Source: Desulfobacterales bacterium
Lineage (GTDB): Bacteria; Desulfobacterota; Desulfobulbia; Desulfobulbales; JAGXFP01
DNA length: 64,000 nucleotides
Reading direction: 5' to 3'
NCBI GenBank assembly: GCA_024637225.1
Contig: JAGXFP010000074.1
Coordinates: 1-64,000, forward strand
Shown here piece after piece: positions 16,195 to 25,242 of the stretch (position 1 is the first letter of the stretch; each line of letters opens with the position of its first letter). Under the pieces are notes generated by a model. That model made no database searches. It was not told the DNA's origin and saw only the letters and a program-made list of their open reading frames with translations. The position numbers and the translations under genes were made by a program.

Positions 16195-17229
16195 TCACCA
16201 TTCTATACCGAGCATCAGACAGTTGATGCCGCTGCCGATGCCGAGCACCGCCGCCTTTTCACCTGCTTTGAGCCGGCCCTCTTCGATGCCCAGGGCCATG
16301 GTAATCGGGGCTGAAACCGAGCCTACATTGCCGAGCCGGGCCAGGGTCTCATAATTGCGGCTCTGATCGAGCCCGAGGCTTTCGAAAAGAAGACGGGCAT
16401 GGGCCGAGCCCACCTGATGACAGAAAAAACTGGTAATGGCCTCGGCACTCCATTCTGATTCGGCCAGGAAATCCCGCCAGGTTTCAGAGGCCGTTTCAAC
16501 CCCTCGTTTAAGGAGCTCCTCGGAATCGGTGGCCATCAGGGTTCCGGAGGCGGAAACCTGGCCGCCTTGACAGAGGTCATTGAACGAGGTTTTGGCGCGA
16601 TAAGTCGCGTTGATCAGGCGATGCCCGTGGTCCGGGTGTCCGGCACCGCCCATCACCAGAGCCACAGCGCCGGAGCCGATCGTCAACGAGGCAAAACTGT
16701 TTTTGATGCTTTTCCGGGTCACGGTCGGATTGTCCAGCAGGTCGGCAATGGTCGATTCGACCAGTTCCTCGGCGGTCTCGCCGGAAACGATCAGACCATT
16801 GGCGACCACCCCAAGTTCGATCATCCCGCCCAGGGTCACCATCCCGTTCAAAAAACCGAGGCAGGCGTTGGAAATATCGTAAACCAGACATTTTTCTGGC
16901 AGCCCCAGCTGGCGGTGGACAAAGGTGGCAGTGGCCGGTTCCATCATATTCCGGCTGACTCCGGTAAAAAAAAGGCACTCAAGCTCGGCCGGATCGATCC
17001 CCGCTGCCGCGATCGCCTTTCTGCCGGCCAGAACCGCCCCGTCGCTGGGCCGCATGCCTTCATCCCAGAAGCGCCGTTCCTTGATTCCGGACATCATTTC
17101 AAGACGGCCGGGGGGCAGCTTCAGACGTTGGTAAAGCGGGGACAGCCGCTCTTCGAGCTGCGCCGAAGTTACCACCCGGGGCGGCAGTTCGTAACCGAAA
17201 CCATGGAGCCGGACCTTGTTGAACTTCAT
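16195..17229 (-). CDS. oleA: OleA-like head-to-head acyl condensing enzyme
   Basis: 344 residues, thiolase superfamily of the KAS III kind. Active-site positions match characterised Xanthomonas OleA in kind and spacing: E97 in MMEPAT, C123 in DISNACLGFLNG, H271 in CHQVGSAH and N301 in LGNVGSVSAP (the reference residues are Glu117, Cys143, His285 and Asn315, with the same 26- and 30-residue gaps). OleA joins two fatty acyl thioesters to a 2-alkyl-3-keto acid, the first committed step to long-chain olefins. Its ATG shares a base with the stop of the upstream FabI-like gene, so it is the end of a tight operon ACP-flavoproteins-reductase-oleA. Confidence 0.94.
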   Translation of the reverse strand: MKFNKVRLHGFGYELPPRVVTSAQLEERLSPLYQRLKLPPGRLEMMSGIKERRFWDEGMRPSDGAVLAGRKAIAAAGIDPAELECLFFTGVSRNMMEPATATFVHRQLGLPEKCLVYDISNACLGFLNGMVTLGGMIELGVVANGLIVSGETAEELVESTIADLLDNPTVTRKSIKNSFASLTIGSGAVALVMGGAGHPDHGHRLINATYRAKTSFNDLCQGGQVSASGTLMATDSEELLKRGVETASETWRDFLAESEWSAEAITSFFCHQVGSAHARLLFESLGLDQSRNYETLARLGNVGSVSAPITMALGIEEGRLKAGEKAAVLGIGSGINCLMLGIEW

Positions 17230-18032
17230 CAGCCGATAGTCCCGCTGACGATCTCGGAATCGAAATAGTTAACCGCCATCCCGGCGTCAATCACAATGGC
17301 CTGGGTGTTGATTCCGGAGGAGCGTTCCGAGAGCAGGAAGGCGGCCGCGTCGGCCACTTCAGTGGTTTCCAGGGCCCGTTTCCGTAAAGTGGCCTTCTCG
17401 GCGTAAAGATAACTGTCGACATAACCGGGGATGCCGGCCGAGGCCGAGGTCTTGAGCAGTCCCGGGCAGACCGCGTTAAATCTCACGTTGGAAAAGGCGG
17501 CGAAGCTTTTCGCCAAGAAACACAGCGAAGATTCGAGAGCCGCCTTGACCGGCGCCATGTAACCGTAGTTTTCGGAAGCCATCCTGGTAGTGGAGATGGA
17601 AATGGTGATTATGGAGGCGTTGCCGGCAAGCAGATTCTTGAAATGGTTAGCAATGGAGATAAAGGAAAAACAGGAGATGTCCATGGCCTGGAGAAAATCT
17701 TTCTTCACCGTTTCGTGAAAGGGTTTGATTCCTTCCGAATAATTGGCGAAGGCGATGGAATGGACGATGCCCGCCAGTTTTCGACCGTCAAGAAAACTCT
17801 TGATCTCTTTACTCAGCTGGACAATGTTTTCTTCCCGCTCGACATCGCAGATAAATACCCTGGAGTCCGGGAAAAGCTTGTCGGCGGCGGCGAGACGCTG
17901 CTCGGAGCGGACCACATGGATAACCTCCGCCCCCTCCTCGACCAGAACCCTGCCGATCGCGCAGGCCACCGACTTGCGATTAGCCAGGCCGAAAACCACG
18001 AATGTTTTACCTGCAAGTCCTAGAAAACCCAA
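17229..18032 (-). CDS. FabI-like enoyl-acyl carrier protein reductase (SDR)
   Basis: 267 residues. It begins [18 protein letters not shown] like FabI, with the variant nucleotide loop [21 protein letters not shown] in the active-site strand and the FabI-type catalytic pair Y156-x6-K163 (numbering identical to E. coli FabI), then [13 protein letters not shown]. FabI reduces trans-2-enoyl-ACP with NAD(P)H. In this setting it may saturate a selected double bond of a dedicated acyl chain rather than serve housekeeping fatty acid synthesis. It follows the flavoprotein gene by 42 bases and touches oleA by one base. Confidence 0.85.
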   Translation of the reverse strand: MGFLGLAGKTFVVFGLANRKSVACAIGRVLVEEGAEVIHVVRSEQRLAAADKLFPDSRVFICDVEREENIVQLSKEIKSFLDGRKLAGIVHSIAFANYSEGIKPFHETVKKDFLQAMDISCFSFISIANHFKNLLAGNASIITISISTTRMASENYGYMAPVKAALESSLCFLAKSFAAFSNVRFNAVCPGLLKTSASAGIPGYVDSYLYAEKATLRKRALETTEVADAAAFLLSERSSGINTQAIVIDAGMAVNYFDSEIVSGTIG

Positions 18033-18074
18033 TGCGCTGCTCCTTGGTCTTGTCCGCTCAAATCCATGTCCGTT

Positions 18075-19481
18075 TCAGCTCCGCAGATAGGCGTCGGCGT
18101 CGTTGGCGACGATGACCCCGTAATTGATGGCGCCGAGCCAGCCGGACATGATGATCCCGACCGAACCAACATGAAAAAGGCCCTTGACGTCGTTAAACAG
18201 GGAGCGGGACACCTCGAGCCCTTCGAATTTGGTGCCGAAGGAAGTGCCCTTGGTGTGGAGGGTATAGCGCTGAAAAGTCTTGGGGGTCGCCGCCTCCAGC
18301 CAGTCGCATTTTTGGCGGATATCGGGGATATATCTTTCCAGATCGACGAGACTCCGCTCGATCATCTTCTCCTTTTCTTTCTGATAGCGTTCCTCCGGCA
18401 GACCGGCCCAGTCGTCGTAGCGGGCGTTCATCGAGGCGACCACCGTATAGCGGTCATGGCCCGGCCTGGTCTTCGGATAATAGAGGGAAAAGGTCCGGCT
18501 GCGAGTTTCCATGTCGAGCATCTCGTCGACATCGTAGGCCGGGGCCGTCGAGGTGAAGAGGAGATCGCCGATATCGTTGAGCCTCTCCCCTTCCCTGATC
18601 CCCATGTAGACCTGACAGCTGGAATTATTGACCTGGACCGGCTTGATCTTTTCGAGGAATTCGGCGGAGAACGATGCGCGCCCGGCCAGGTCGTCGATCG
18701 TATTGAGGATGCCGGCGTTCGAGACCACGCAGGCCGTTTCGATAAAGCGGCCGTCGATCTCGACTCCCCGGACCCGCCCCTGGTCGATGACGATCCGTTC
18801 CGCCCGGGAATTCGTGCAGATGGTCACCCCGTTCTTTTCCAGTTCCTCGACCATCATCTCGATAAGCTTGTCGGTGCCGCCGCTGAAGGTGAAGACCCCC
18901 TTGTTCATGAAGTTGGAGAAGACGATGCCGTAGGTGATCGCCGGATCGTTGAAATTTGAGCCGTTGGCATAGCTGATCGGCTCCATCAGCAGCCGATGGA
19001 CATCGCTGCGGCCAGGGAAAAACTGCTCGAAAAGTTCCCGGGTCGTCATGGTCCGGTCGTCATAGAAATTCATCCCGGCCACGGTGTTGAAAAAATCGTC
19101 GACCGAGGCGCGGGCTACCTTGAACCGGTTGGTAAGGATCGAGGTGAAGTCCACCTTGTCGAAGGTGGTCCTGATGGTGAACTGGGGGTTGTCGAAAACG
19201 ATATTGTTCAACTGGACGATCGAATCCATGATCGCCCGGTTCCAGTACTTGCGGCAGGTCTTTATCATCCCGTGGGGAAAGCCGTGCAGGGAGATATCGA
19301 AGATATGACCCCGGCGCTTGAACCAGGTGGCCAGGCCGCCTAGGCGGTGATGATGTTCGGTCAGCAGGACCCGGTGGCCGGCGTTGGCCAGGCGATTGGC
19401 GGTGGTGAGGCCGCCCAGGCCGGAGCCGATTACCACCACATCGTATTTGTCGGCGGCATTTTCGATGGATTTATAAGGCAT
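18075..19481 (-). CDS. Phytoene-desaturase-like FAD flavoprotein, second in order
   Basis: 468 residues. The dinucleotide-binding motif [19 protein letters not shown] occupies about 13-31, with the second FAD contact [19 protein letters not shown] nearby and the C-terminal FAD motif [18 protein letters not shown]. This is the CrtI/CrtISO fold used for desaturation or isomerisation of polyenes. Internal sequence differs strongly from its neighbour, so the two probably do different steps. No carotenoid backbone genes (crtB, crtE) are near, and the ACP and ole genes suggest an acyl-chain substrate; this is inference. Only three bases separate it from the preceding gene. Confidence 0.85.
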   Translation of the reverse strand: MPYKSIENAADKYDVVVIGSGLGGLTTANRLANAGHRVLLTEHHHRLGGLATWFKRRGHIFDISLHGFPHGMIKTCRKYWNRAIMDSIVQLNNIVFDNPQFTIRTTFDKVDFTSILTNRFKVARASVDDFFNTVAGMNFYDDRTMTTRELFEQFFPGRSDVHRLLMEPISYANGSNFNDPAITYGIVFSNFMNKGVFTFSGGTDKLIEMMVEELEKNGVTICTNSRAERIVIDQGRVRGVEIDGRFIETACVVSNAGILNTIDDLAGRASFSAEFLEKIKPVQVNNSSCQVYMGIREGERLNDIGDLLFTSTAPAYDVDEMLDMETRSRTFSLYYPKTRPGHDRYTVVASMNARYDDWAGLPEERYQKEKEKMIERSLVDLERYIPDIRQKCDWLEAATPKTFQRYTLHTKGTSFGTKFEGLEVSRSLFNDVKGLFHVGSVGIIMSGWLGAINYGVIVANDADAYLRS

Positions 19482-19484
19482 GTT

Positions 19485-20882
19485 TCAATTTTCTTTGAAG
19501 ATATGTTTGTTTACCATGGTCACTCCGGAAAGCATCGCGCCGACTATGCCCAGATACCCCTGATCGGTCCCGGCCACAAAGAGGTTGGAGAGTGGTGTGG
19601 TCCCTTCCTTGAGCTTAACGGGGCTGCCATAGATCGCCCCGTTGACCTTGCCGGTGAATTTCTCGATAGTGGTCGGCGTGAAGACATCCTGATATACTAC
19701 TTTTTCCCGATAATTCCCAATGATTTCCCCGACCCTTTCGGAAGAGCGATCCGCCCAGAATTGCTTCTTTGCCGCGTATTTTACCGGGTCGAACGATTTC
19801 CAGACCTCGTAGTTGGCCGGATGGGTGACCCGGAGCTGGAACTCGGCCCCCGGTTCGAGGTCCCGGAAGTTTTCCGGAAAGCAGATGACCCCGCAGTCGA
19901 CATTGACCGCCTGCTCGGGGCGCCGGTAATCGAAGGGCTCATCGAGGTTGTAGAAAATGATGGTCTCATCGCCGCGCAGATCCTTCCGGCACTCGGCAGG
20001 CAGGACATTGATGATCTCTACAAAACTCATCCGGCCGCCGTACCGGGCCGCCTCTTCGGCCGGAGCATTATCCCCGGCCATAAACCCGAGAGTGGCGGGA
20101 TAGCCGGCGGTTGAAATAACCTGCCGACAGGCAATCTCCTCACCCGATTCGAGGAGAACCGCGCCGACCAGGCCACCGCTGATCCAGAAGCGCTTGACCG
20201 GGGCGCGGAATCTGATCTCGCCGCCCAAGGCCCGATAATGGTCGAGCAGGGTATCCAGGAAATCCTTGATGGTCCCGGCCGGCCGGAAAAATCCTTCCAG
20301 GTAAACCGCCTGGAACATGATGACGAACTGGTCGAAATCCATGTCATGTTCGTTGCAGCTGCCGTACATCATCAGGGGCCAGAGCAGCATGTTCGTCAGG
20401 CGCTCGTTGTCGAGAATCGCCGCCAGGCGGTCCCTGGCCGAGGCCCAGGGCCGGTCGACGAAGGGATCATGGCTGCTGACCAGTTCGACCAGAGCATTGA
20501 AGCGGTCGAGCGATTCAGGGAACAATCGCTTCACTTCGCGGCGCAGAAGATCAAGGTCGTTGGAAAAGGACAGAGTATGGTGGTCGGGAAAGTAAATGGT
20601 GGAACGCAGCTGCTGGTGGGTGGGAAATTTCTTGCGGGAAAGCTTCAGCTGGCGGAACAGGCGGTTTAAAGGCGCCGATTTACTGCCTGGCGGCGCGTAA
20701 TTTGTCATGGCGTGGAGGCCGGTTTCGAGGAGGCGGCCCTGCCGGAAGTAATAGGAATTAAGGCCGCCGGGGATCGTGTGTTTTTCGAGGATCAGGACCT
20801 TGAAGCCGAAGCGGGCCAAGCGAATACCGGCGGCAAGACCGGAAAGACCACCGCCGATGATTATCTGATCGTAGGAGACCAA
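19485..20882 (-). CDS. Phytoene-desaturase-like FAD flavoprotein, first in order
   Basis: 465 residues with the FAD-binding start DQIIIGGGLSGLAAGIRLA, followed by EKHTIPGGLNSYYFRQGR and a C-terminal VAGTDQGYLGIVGAMLSG block. It belongs to the CrtI-like amine-oxidase superfamily. Genes of this type accompany FabF, ACP and FabI homologues in clusters once proposed for ladderane synthesis in anammox bacteria, with relatives in sulfate reducers. It starts five bases after the ACP stop. Reaction and substrate are unknown; desaturation, isomerisation or a hydride-shuttle on an ACP-bound chain are possibilities. Confidence 0.85.
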   Translation of the reverse strand: MVSYDQIIIGGGLSGLAAGIRLARFGFKVLILEKHTIPGGLNSYYFRQGRLLETGLHAMTNYAPPGSKSAPLNRLFRQLKLSRKKFPTHQQLRSTIYFPDHHTLSFSNDLDLLRREVKRLFPESLDRFNALVELVSSHDPFVDRPWASARDRLAAILDNERLTNMLLWPLMMYGSCNEHDMDFDQFVIMFQAVYLEGFFRPAGTIKDFLDTLLDHYRALGGEIRFRAPVKRFWISGGLVGAVLLESGEEIACRQVISTAGYPATLGFMAGDNAPAEEAARYGGRMSFVEIINVLPAECRKDLRGDETIIFYNLDEPFDYRRPEQAVNVDCGVICFPENFRDLEPGAEFQLRVTHPANYEVWKSFDPVKYAAKKQFWADRSSERVGEIIGNYREKVVYQDVFTPTTIEKFTGKVNGAIYGSPVKLKEGTTPLSNLFVAGTDQGYLGIVGAMLSGVTMVNKHIFKEN

Positions 20883-20887
20883 GTGCT

Positions 20888-21139
20888 TTAAACGTCCTTC
20901 AGGCGGGGCTCCAGATAATTTACGCAGCTGGAAAGGGAAGCAAGTTCGGGATAGTCGCCTTCCGGAATCTGAAGCTGATAACGTTTTCGAAGCTCCATGA
21001 CTATATCAAGAAAATCCATGGAGTCAAGATCGAGCTGGTCTCGCAACGGTGCATCAGCATTGAGGTTTTCGACTTCGCCATCCTCGTCAATATCCTGGAT
21101 AATCTCCAGAACAACGTCCTTGATCTCGTCCCTTGTCAT
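20888..21139 (-). CDS. Acyl carrier protein dedicated to the cluster
   Basis: 83 residues, acidic, with the phosphopantetheine site DLDSMDFLDIVMEL; the attachment Ser is S40 (DSM instead of the common DSL). Length and helices fit a single ACP. It would carry the acyl intermediate as a thioester between the ketosynthase, the FabI-like reductase and the two flavoproteins. It leads the tight run of genes down to oleA. A GGGGAA element precedes the ATG at modest distance. Confidence 0.92.
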   Translation of the reverse strand: MTRDEIKDVVLEIIQDIDEDGEVENLNADAPLRDQLDLDSMDFLDIVMELRKRYQLQIPEGDYPELASLSSCVNYLEPRLKDV

Positions 21140-21439
21140 TAAATATTCCCCAAGAATCGGAAACGGCCGCTTGAGTACGACCGGATCTAAACCGTAAATT
21201 AAACCTGATTACAACTCATCTTAGCTGATCACCGGCATGTTCCCAAACAGCGAACAACTAACCTGAGCAATTACAGGGTGAGGCAGATGCACCCATAAAG
21301 GGCATAAGTTTTAAAGGCTCATCAATTATCGCAACAAAGCGTCCTGAGCCACTTACACCCGGTATCTTTTACAAATCTTTGACTTACAAAAGCGGGATAT
21401 AATAGCACAAATAAATAATTTGTAAATCAGAGTGTTGCT
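21140..21439. other. Gap between ketosynthase and ACP genes
   Basis: 300 bases without a gene. The half next to the ketosynthase is A+T-rich; around 21289-21320 there is a partial copy of the GGGCATAAG repeat family found around ctpA. A promoter for the ACP-to-oleA run could lie here but I cannot point to one with confidence. Confidence 0.5.
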
Positions 21440-22684
21440 CTATTCGTATTTTTTTATAATGACCACGGAGTTGATCCCCACCATGCCGAAGGAATTGTTG
21501 AGAATAGCCTTGACCGCTTTAAGCTCGACCGGCCGGTTGGCGACGATGTTGGGCAGCTCGCACTCGGGATCGGGATCGTCGAGATTGATGGTGGGATGGA
21601 CCAGATTGTCTTCAAAGGCAGGCAGGTTGCCGGCCAGTTCCAAAACCCCGGCCGCCCCCATGGCATGTCCGATGATGGACTTGGTGTTGTTTATATAGGT
21701 AGAGGGTGAATTGCCGAACACCTCGCGGATCGCCCGGCACTCCTCGATGTCGCCCTGCCTGGTACCGGTGGCATGGGTATTGACGATATCGATATCGTCG
21801 GGATTGAGACCACCCTTGGCCAAAGCCTTGCGCATGCACTCCGATTGCCGGGGGCCGTAAGGGAGGACGAAGTCGCGGGCGTCGGAATTCATCGCGTAAC
21901 CTGCAATCTCACCATAAATTCTGGCGCCGCGCCCCTTGGCCCGGTCCAGGCGCTCCAGGGTGTAGATGCAGCCGCCCTCGGAGATGACAATACCGTTTCT
22001 GGCCATATCGAAGGGACGGCTCGCCTTGGTGGGATCAACATGTTGGGCGAGGGCGCCCTGGGCCTTGAAGCTGGCGAAGATCCCGAAAGAGCCGACGCAC
22101 TCGGAAATGCCGCCGCAGAGGGCCAGATCGACCTCGCCAAGCAGCAACATCTGGGCTCCCTGGATAAGGGCGGCGTTGCCGGCCGCGCAGGCTGCGCCCA
22201 CCGAATAATGGGGTCCGGTGATCCCCAGGCTCATGGTCACCTCGCCGGCCGGATTGTTGAGGACGGTCCGGGGATTGTGGTGATGAGTCCAGTAGTCGGT
22301 GTTGTAATCGAACTGACTTATATTGTAGACCTCGTTTTCGGTCTCCACCGTGCCGTGCTCGGTCAGGCCGAGATAAACCCCGGTTTTATCCTTGTCATAC
22401 TCGCTGAAATCGATCCCGGCATCATTAACGGCCTCGTGGGCGCAGTAGACGCTGATGCAACCCGCCCTGGTTCCCCGCTTATTTTCCTTTTTCTTGCGGT
22501 ATCTGGTTTCGGCAAAGGTACAGACCCCGGCCGGCGCCGGATCCATATAACGCAAATCGATGGTGGTAATTTCGCTTTGCCCCTTGAGAAGCTTTTCGCG
22601 ATATTCGGTCAGATTCGAAGCATTCGGTGCGGCAAGGCCGACCCCGGTGATCACGATTCTTTGATTGTCAGGTTTTCCTGTCAT
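21440..22684 (-). CDS. FabF-like beta-ketoacyl-ACP synthase
   Basis: 414 residues, the length of KAS II. The Cys-His-His triad is complete: C166 in GAACAAGNAAL, H304 in NTHATGT and H340 in IIGHAMGAAG. It starts RIVITGVGLAAPNASN, typical of the family. It would extend an ACP-bound chain with malonyl-ACP. It lacks a chain-length-factor partner. It is the first gene of the cluster and is 300 bases from the ACP gene. The atypical stretch near 60-72 (RYRKKKENKRGT) is very basic and may dock the dedicated ACP. Confidence 0.9.
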   Translation of the reverse strand: MTGKPDNQRIVITGVGLAAPNASNLTEYREKLLKGQSEITTIDLRYMDPAPAGVCTFAETRYRKKKENKRGTRAGCISVYCAHEAVNDAGIDFSEYDKDKTGVYLGLTEHGTVETENEVYNISQFDYNTDYWTHHHNPRTVLNNPAGEVTMSLGITGPHYSVGAACAAGNAALIQGAQMLLLGEVDLALCGGISECVGSFGIFASFKAQGALAQHVDPTKASRPFDMARNGIVISEGGCIYTLERLDRAKGRGARIYGEIAGYAMNSDARDFVLPYGPRQSECMRKALAKGGLNPDDIDIVNTHATGTRQGDIEECRAIREVFGNSPSTYINNTKSIIGHAMGAAGVLELAGNLPAFEDNLVHPTINLDDPDPECELPNIVANRPVELKAVKAILNNSFGMVGINSVVIIKKYE

Positions 22685-22984
22685 CTTGAATATCCTGTTC
22701 TAGTTTAAAAATGAGGGAATATAGCGAAGTTAAAAGGTTATGTCGATAACAAGATCAAAACGGCCGCTCAAATGATCCCAGAATCCGTGACGGCTTAGCG
22801 GGAAATTTTGTTTTATTCGTCTGTTGTTACGTAAAATAATCGTTTTTCCCCGGGTTGCCTCAATTCACCCAGCCGCCCTGCGGGGCGCCCTATAACGGCG
22901 CATCTGCCGCGTTGGCAACTCGTTGATATACCATTAGTATTATCAACATCGTTGCCGCCTTGCATCTGCACCGTTCTCGAACGC
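22685..22984. other. Gap between the hydrocarbon cluster and the O-antigen cluster
   Basis: 300 bases without a gene. It holds fragments of the ATCCGTGAGCGTTC palindrome family (a half-copy at about 22972-22988 abuts the stop of the dehydratase gene, and a variant AATCCGTGACGG lies at 22783-22794). I recognise no RNA gene. Confidence 0.45.
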
Positions 22985-24841
22985 TCACGGATTCAGGCGA
23001 TCGCCTTGGTACTCGGGGACGATTTGCCGGAGATGCTCGATCAGGGCGGAAATATCCCTGCTCGAGGCGGAGCGGTGCAGGGCGGCAAGCTCTTCCTGCA
23101 ACCATTGCCAGTCGACCTCCCGGCTGCTGGCCAGGAAGAGTTTCGGGTGGTTGGTTTTTTGCAGATTTTCCCGTTCATGGAAGATCTCCTCGAAGAGCTT
23201 CTCCCCGGGGCGCAGGCCGGTATAAATAATTTCGATATCCTGGCCCGGCACCAGTCCGGAGAGCCTGATCATCTCCTCGGCCAGTTCGCGAATCAGCATG
23301 GGCTCGCCCATATCGAGGACGAAGATCTCGCCACCCCGGCCCATCGCGCCGGCCTGGAGGATCAGACCGACCGATTCCGGAATGGTCATGAAGTAGCGGG
23401 TAATATCCGGATGGGTGACGGTTAGCGGGCCGCCGGCCAGGATCTGCTTTTCGAAGAGCGGCACAACCGAGCCGGCCGAGCCGAGAACATTACCGAAGCG
23501 GGTCGTGATAAACCGGGTTTGCGAGCGCTTGGCCAGATTCTGGCAGTAGATCTCGGCGATCCGCTTGGTGGTCCCCATCACGTTGGCGGGATTGACTGCC
23601 TTGTCGGTGGAAACCAGGACAAAGGTCTCGGCCCGGTAAAGATGGGCGGCATCGGCGACCACCTTGGAACCTGTAACGTTATTGATCACCCCCTCGGCGG
23701 GATTGAGCTCGATCATCGGCACATGTTTATAGGCCGCGGCATGAAAAACCACCTGGGGCGCGAACTCCTTGAAGAGCCAATCCACCCTGTCCGGATTTTT
23801 CACGTCGCCGAGCACCGTGGCAATCTTAAGATCGGGAAAGGAGCTCCGCAACTCGTGGTCGATGGTGTAGATATTAAATTCGCCATGATCCAGAATGATC
23901 AGCCTGGATGGCTGTTGCCCGGCAATCTGCCGGCATAGTTCCGAACCGATCGAGCCGCCGGCCCCGGTCACCAGGACCGCTTTGCCTTCAAGATAATTGG
24001 CGATGGCCCGGTAATCGAGCTCGACCGCGTCCCTGCCCAGCAGGTCCTCCAGGGTCACCGCCCGCAGCTGATCGGCCTGGACCGTATCGCCGGACAGTTC
24101 GGCCAGGGACGGCAGGGTTTTACACCTAACCCCGATCCGGCTGCACTCGCCGACCAGTTTCTTGATCGTAGCGGGATCGGCCGAGGGGATGGCGAGAAGC
24201 ACCAGTCCGATCTCGTAGAGCAGGACAACTTCCTCGATCCGGTCCAGGCCGCCGTAAACCCGCACCCCGTGCAGCTCCCGTTTATGCTTATGCGGATCGT
24301 CATCGACCAGGGCGACCGGTTGAAATTCCGGTTTATGGAGCAGGTCGCGAAGCAGCAGTTCGGCCGCCTGACCGGCGCCAACCACCAGGGTACGCACCCC
24401 TTCCTGTTTGTTGAGCCGAAGCTTGCGGTCTTTCAACAATCGATAGCACAGGCGGGTGCCGGCCAGACCGATGATCAGAAAGAGCGGGCTCAGGAGCAGA
24501 ACCGTCCTGGGAATTCCCTGCAGGCGGAAGAAGATAAAGGCGAAGAGATTGACGATCAGGCCGCCAAGCAGAACCGCCTTGACGATCCTGATCAGATCCG
24601 GCAGAGAGGCGTATCGCCAGATCCCCCTGTACAGGCTGAACAACCGGAAAATAACGGCATGAACCAATAACGACAGCGGCAGCAGACGGTAGAAGCCGTT
24701 CAGGAACTCGGCGGGGATTTCCTGGAGATTGAAGCGGAACCAGAAGGCCAGAAACAAGGTCGCCGGCACCCAGAATAAATCGTGCAGAAACGCGGCCCAA
24801 CGATTGAATATTAATTTTGAAAGGTAACTCTTGATCACCAA
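22985..24841 (-). CDS. WbpM/PglF-like membrane UDP-HexNAc 4,6-dehydratase
   Basis: 618 residues. Four membrane helices fill about 1-125, followed by a first nucleotide-binding domain (VVGAGQAAELLLRDLL) and the catalytic SDR domain with VLVTGAGGSIGSELCRQI near 290. The active-site segment is NPANVMGTTKR, with Met in place of the usual Tyr as in WbpM-type dehydratases. It converts UDP-GlcNAc to the 4-keto-6-deoxy sugar. With the SDR at 26242 and the transferase at 25240 it could supply UDP-D-QuiNAc. It is the last gene of the O-antigen cluster. Confidence 0.92.
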   Translation of the reverse strand: MVIKSYLSKLIFNRWAAFLHDLFWVPATLFLAFWFRFNLQEIPAEFLNGFYRLLPLSLLVHAVIFRLFSLYRGIWRYASLPDLIRIVKAVLLGGLIVNLFAFIFFRLQGIPRTVLLLSPLFLIIGLAGTRLCYRLLKDRKLRLNKQEGVRTLVVGAGQAAELLLRDLLHKPEFQPVALVDDDPHKHKRELHGVRVYGGLDRIEEVVLLYEIGLVLLAIPSADPATIKKLVGECSRIGVRCKTLPSLAELSGDTVQADQLRAVTLEDLLGRDAVELDYRAIANYLEGKAVLVTGAGGSIGSELCRQIAGQQPSRLIILDHGEFNIYTIDHELRSSFPDLKIATVLGDVKNPDRVDWLFKEFAPQVVFHAAAYKHVPMIELNPAEGVINNVTGSKVVADAAHLYRAETFVLVSTDKAVNPANVMGTTKRIAEIYCQNLAKRSQTRFITTRFGNVLGSAGSVVPLFEKQILAGGPLTVTHPDITRYFMTIPESVGLILQAGAMGRGGEIFVLDMGEPMLIRELAEEMIRLSGLVPGQDIEIIYTGLRPGEKLFEEIFHERENLQKTNHPKLFLASSREVDWQWLQEELAALHRSASSRDISALIEHLRQIVPEYQGDRLNP

Positions 24842-24869
24842 CGCTACTCCGTTCCGATATGATTTTTAT

Positions 24870-25028
24870 ATGGCTATGAATCAGACTTAGCTAAAAATTA
24901 GATTTTTCACGGTGCTCCGTTGATGGGCACTGGATTCCGGCTTACAAAATACCGGAATGACATTTAATACGCCGGGGCCGTCATTCCCGCACGTTTTCAG
25001 CGGGAATCCAGAAGTTGAAGCTGAGTTT
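24870..25028. repeat. Dispersed element of about 155 bp, copy 1
   Basis: Runs from TGAATCAGACTTAGC to AGAAGTTGAAGCTGAG and contains two hairpins, CTGGATTCCGG/CCGGAATGAC and TCATTCCCGC/GCGGGAATCC. An inverted copy, nearly identical over its length, is at 42665-42823. Both sit just upstream of the start codon of a gene. Confidence 0.85.
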
Positions 25029-25118
25029 AATATTGAGCCCACTTATTTTTATAGCGTCACCACGAGGAGCGACAAGACGGGAATTCCGGTCTCCCCCCTC
25101 ACTCCTAACCCCTCATCT

Positions 25119-25242
25119 ATCCTTAAACCTTGAACCTTGCAGCTGAAATTAACCTGTCCTCAACCGCGGTTAGAAGTTGTCTTATAACTTGAGGCTTTCA
25201 GCTTGAAGCTTGCGGCTGTCCTCAACCTTGAACCTGTCCTTA
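25119..25242 (-). repeat. TTCAAGG/GGACAG array behind the sugar-phosphate transferase
   Basis: On the minus strand the TAA stop of the gene is itself the start of the array: TAAGGACAGGTTCAAGG, then TTGAGGACAG, GCAAGC, TTCAAGC and more distal units up to about 25119. Same family as at 16134, 38258, 39190, 50100, 60354 and 62880. Confidence 0.8.
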
